Positions 62,226 to 64,000 of a stretch of 64,000 nucleotides of DNA are shown here, in pieces. Numbering within the stretch: the first letter of the stretch is position 1; each line of letters begins with the position of its first letter. The notes beneath the pieces were generated by a model that was given only the letters and a program-made list of their open reading frames with translations, had not been told where the DNA came from and ran no database searches. The stretch is taken from positions 2,728,001 through 2,792,000 of the forward strand of contig NZ_CP036403.1 of NCBI RefSeq assembly GCF_004322775.1, written 5' to 3'. This stretch comes from Ornithinimicrobium sufpigmenti (lineage in GTDB: Bacteria; Actinomycetota; Actinomycetes; Actinomycetales; Dermatophilaceae). The position numbers and the translations under genes were made by a program.

Positions 62226-62966
62226 ATGCAGGCGCACCCGGTGACACCCACGGCCGCGGCGTCCGGCCGCAGGCCGGGACGTCGGGGCCGTCCGGCGCTG
62301 GACCGCGACCGGATCATCACCGCCGCGCTCGAGCTCATCGACGAGACCGGTGTCGAGGCGCTGAGTATGCGCTCTTTGGGTAAGCACCTCGGTTTTGAGG
62401 CCATGGCGCTCTACCGCCACGTCGAAGGCCGCGAGGACCTGCTCGAGGCTGTGGTGGACCGCCTCATGTCCGGCCTGGAGCTACCGCCCGACCCGGGGAC
62501 CTGGCAGGAGTACCTCAAGGTGGTCGCCCACCAGGTCCGGGGCCTGGCTCAGCAGCACCCGCGTGCGTTCCCCCTCGTGGCCACCCGCCACCCAGCCGCC
62601 CCCTGGCTGCGCCCCCCGCTGCGCAGCCTGGACGTCGTCGAGCACTTCCTGTCCACCCTCCGGGCGCAAGGCTGGTCACCGACCGGCGCCGTCGAGGCGT
62701 ACCAGGCCTTCTCCAGCTTCCTGCTGGGCTACCTCCTGCTCGAGGCCGCCAACGCCGGAGCCCCCACCGGACCTCCCGATGCGCCCCTGGACGAGGGCCA
62801 GTCCCGCACCGGGACCGGTCCCGCCGTCGGACACGACAGTGACACCGACCTCAGCGGCTACCCCACCGTGCGAGAGCTCCGCCCTTATCTGGAGGAAGAC
62901 AGGACCGACGCCGAGTTCGCCGCCGGTCTGGCGTCCGTCCTCGACCGCCTCAGCAACCTCAAGTAG
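62226..62966 (+). CDS. TetR-family regulator 2
   Basis: 246 residues from ATG 62226. After a basic 30-residue start the helix-turn-helix covers about 27-75 (RIITAALELIDETGVEALSM, then GFEAMALYRHVEGREDLLEA). The C-terminal domain shares the identical block ATRHPAAPWLRPPLRSL and a similar YQAFSSFLLGYLLLEAANAG with TetR1. It is divergent from the PRC-barrel gene. Confidence 0.92.
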   Translation: MQAHPVTPTAAASGRRPGRRGRPALDRDRIITAALELIDETGVEALSMRSLGKHLGFEAMALYRHVEGREDLLEAVVDRLMSGLELPPDPGTWQEYLKVVAHQVRGLAQQHPRAFPLVATRHPAAPWLRPPLRSLDVVEHFLSTLRAQGWSPTGAVEAYQAFSSFLLGYLLLEAANAGAPTGPPDAPLDEGQSRTGTGPAVGHDSDTDLSGYPTVRELRPYLEEDRTDAEFAAGLASVLDRLSNLK

Positions 62967-63405
62967 GTCACCACCTGATGCGGCTCGAGCGGTAGGGACG
63001 CTGCACCACCTCGCTAGGACGCGATTTCCCGCAGACAACGCAGGGGACGTGCTGTTTACGCTGTATGATTCTGGAAGGCGCGATGGGACGGGACACCCAG
63101 GACGCTAGGTGGAGGCCGGCTGGGGGAGTTCGCGCGGTGTTGACGCTTGGAAGCCGGCCTCCTCCGCCCGTATAGGAGCCAACCCACCCTCCGCGCACTA
63201 GCGTGCGTCCCCACACTCCATGCGGCAGATCCGTGCGTTGCCGTTGCCGCTGGAACTTGCATACCTATGCAGTGGGGAGGGCCCTGGGGCGCTGTCTGCT
63301 GGCCCGTCGTTTCCTGTGCTCTAGTGGTTCGTGGTGTCCGAGTGGGTCGTCTATCGGGACACTGCGACCCTTGCGAGTGAGCCGGTTGCGCCGCGTCGGT
63401 ATCTC
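62967..63405. other. Gene-free region with a promoter-like operator motif and a long inverted repeat
   Basis: No convincing gene is present. A third copy of the motif, TTTAC-GCT-GTATG (63055-63067), runs into TATGAT (63064-63069), a good -10 hexamer. About 45 bp later, GGAGGCCGGCT (63111-63121) and AGCCGGCCTCC (63152-63162) pair perfectly across 30 nt. A small RNA starting near 63076 is possible. Confidence 0.4.
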
Positions 63406-64000
63406 TCAGGGAGTGCCCCTGCGCCCAACGCTGCCGATGGCCTGGAACAGCAGTGAGGGTCGCCCCCCGATGGAGTTGATGAAGATGGTGGTCACGGACA
63501 GGGCCATCGCGACCATCGCCCACACCGGGTACACCAGCCCGGTGGTGGCCAAGGGGATGCCGACGCCGTTGAACAGGAACGCCAGGGCGACGTTTTGGCG
63601 GGTGCGGCGGTAGCTGGAGCGGCTGATTGTCCGGGCGGTGATGACGGAGCGCAGGTCGTCGCGCAGGACGATGATGTCGGCGGACTCGACCGCGATGTCG
63701 GTGCCGCCGCCCATCGCGATGCCGACGTCGGCCTGCATGAGGGCGGGGGCGTCGTTGATGCCGTCCCCGACCATGACGACGCGGGTACCGTCGGCCTGGA
63801 GGTCTCGGACGATGTCGGCCTTGCCCTCGGGCAGCACCCCGGCGCGGACGTCTTCGATGCCGAGCTGGGCGGCGACGTGGTGGGCGGCGCGTTCGTTGTC
63901 GCCGGTGACCAGCACCGGGTCCAGGCCGGCGTCGCGCATCTGGGCCAGGGCCTCGAGGGCGTCAGCGCGGATCTCATCCCCCAGGGCGATCACCCCGAGC
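63406..64000 (-). CDS. P-type heavy-metal ATPase, C-terminal part (truncated by the window edge)
   Basis: The frame is open to base 64000, so the N-terminus, metal-binding and phosphorylation motifs are outside. What is visible is the HAD part of the P-domain (DPVLVTGDNERAAHHVA), the hinge motif MVGDGINDAPALMQADVGIA, then two C-terminal membrane helices (NVALAFLFNGVGIPLATTGL, VWAMVAMALSVTTIFINSIG). This fits a P1B (copper/heavy-metal) exporter. Confidence 0.92.
   Translation of the reverse strand, partial: LGVIALGDEIRADALEALAQMRDAGLDPVLVTGDNERAAHHVAAQLGIEDVRAGVLPEGKADIVRDLQADGTRVVMVGDGINDAPALMQADVGIAMGGGTDIAVESADIIVLRDDLRSVITARTISRSSYRRTRQNVALAFLFNGVGIPLATTGLVYPVWAMVAMALSVTTIFINSIGGRPSLLFQAIGSVGRRGTP

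Overview
The window is chromosomal DNA from a high-GC actinobacterium. Gene content and order point to Micrococcales of the Intrasporangiaceae/Ornithinimicrobium-Serinicoccus kind. The signs are the rpmB-DAK-recG-rsmD-coaD-yceD-rpmF-rnc-mutM order, an HU protein with a lysine-rich tail, WhiB, the F420 enzyme CofC/FbiD, DUF3039 and 13E12-type HNH genes, and GTG starts with 4-nt ATGA/GTGA overlaps. The genus is inference. No rRNA, insertion sequence, prophage or CRISPR array was seen.

Region 1 (1-21.5 kb) is a conserved housekeeping core. It holds a partial oxidoreductase, then on the minus strand mutM, rnc, rpmF, yceD, coaD, a hemerythrin, rsmD, recG and a DAK-family kinase. rpmB (+) follows, then thiL, a lone Lrp ligand-binding domain, a DUF3515 lipoprotein, ddl, gpsA, plsC, cofC/fbiD, a degenerate cold-shock-like protein and HU. 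gltX is followed downstream by tRNA-Gln(CTG) and tRNA-Glu(CTC), probably the two substrates of a non-discriminating GluRS. DUF2017, clpS and pncB close the region.

Region 2 (21.5-34.9 kb) holds an HNH (DUF222) gene, DUF1697, an aldo/keto reductase, a YcaQ/AlkX-like glycosylase and an MBL-rhodanese protein. A tyrosine/homogentisate catabolic cluster follows: hmgA, an unassigned 292-aa protein, fahA, hpd, a divergent Lrp-type regulator and an IclR-type regulator, with an RDD membrane protein inside it. No maleylacetoacetate isomerase is recognisable.

Region 3 (35-52 kb) holds an AbiEi/DUF559-like protein between short tandem duplications, a superfamily 2 helicase with DUF3039, a PQQ-type sugar dehydrogenase, YqgE, VanZ and malic enzyme. 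A four-gene peptide/metal ABC importer follows, whose ATPase is a fusion with a His-rich linker, then a thioredoxin and a lipoprotein. Two overlapping CNNM/CorC-type genes come next. They are preceded by the most striking non-coding element in the window: a structured leader, a 23-codon proline-rich leader peptide whose stop overlaps the CNNM start, and a hairpin hiding the CNNM ribosome-binding site.

Region 4 (52-64 kb) is accessory. It has an ECF sigma factor with a probable membrane anti-sigma/sensor, a Phd-RelE module next to a frameshifted nucleotidyltransferase relic, a BrnT-like/RHH module, a P-loop kinase-like protein, several small membrane proteins and a membrane-anchored HIRAN protein. 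WhiB and a small partner follow, then two paralogous TetR regulators flanking a PRC-barrel/DUF2382 stress gene and sharing a TTTAC-N3-GTA operator-like motif. The window ends inside a P-type ATPase.
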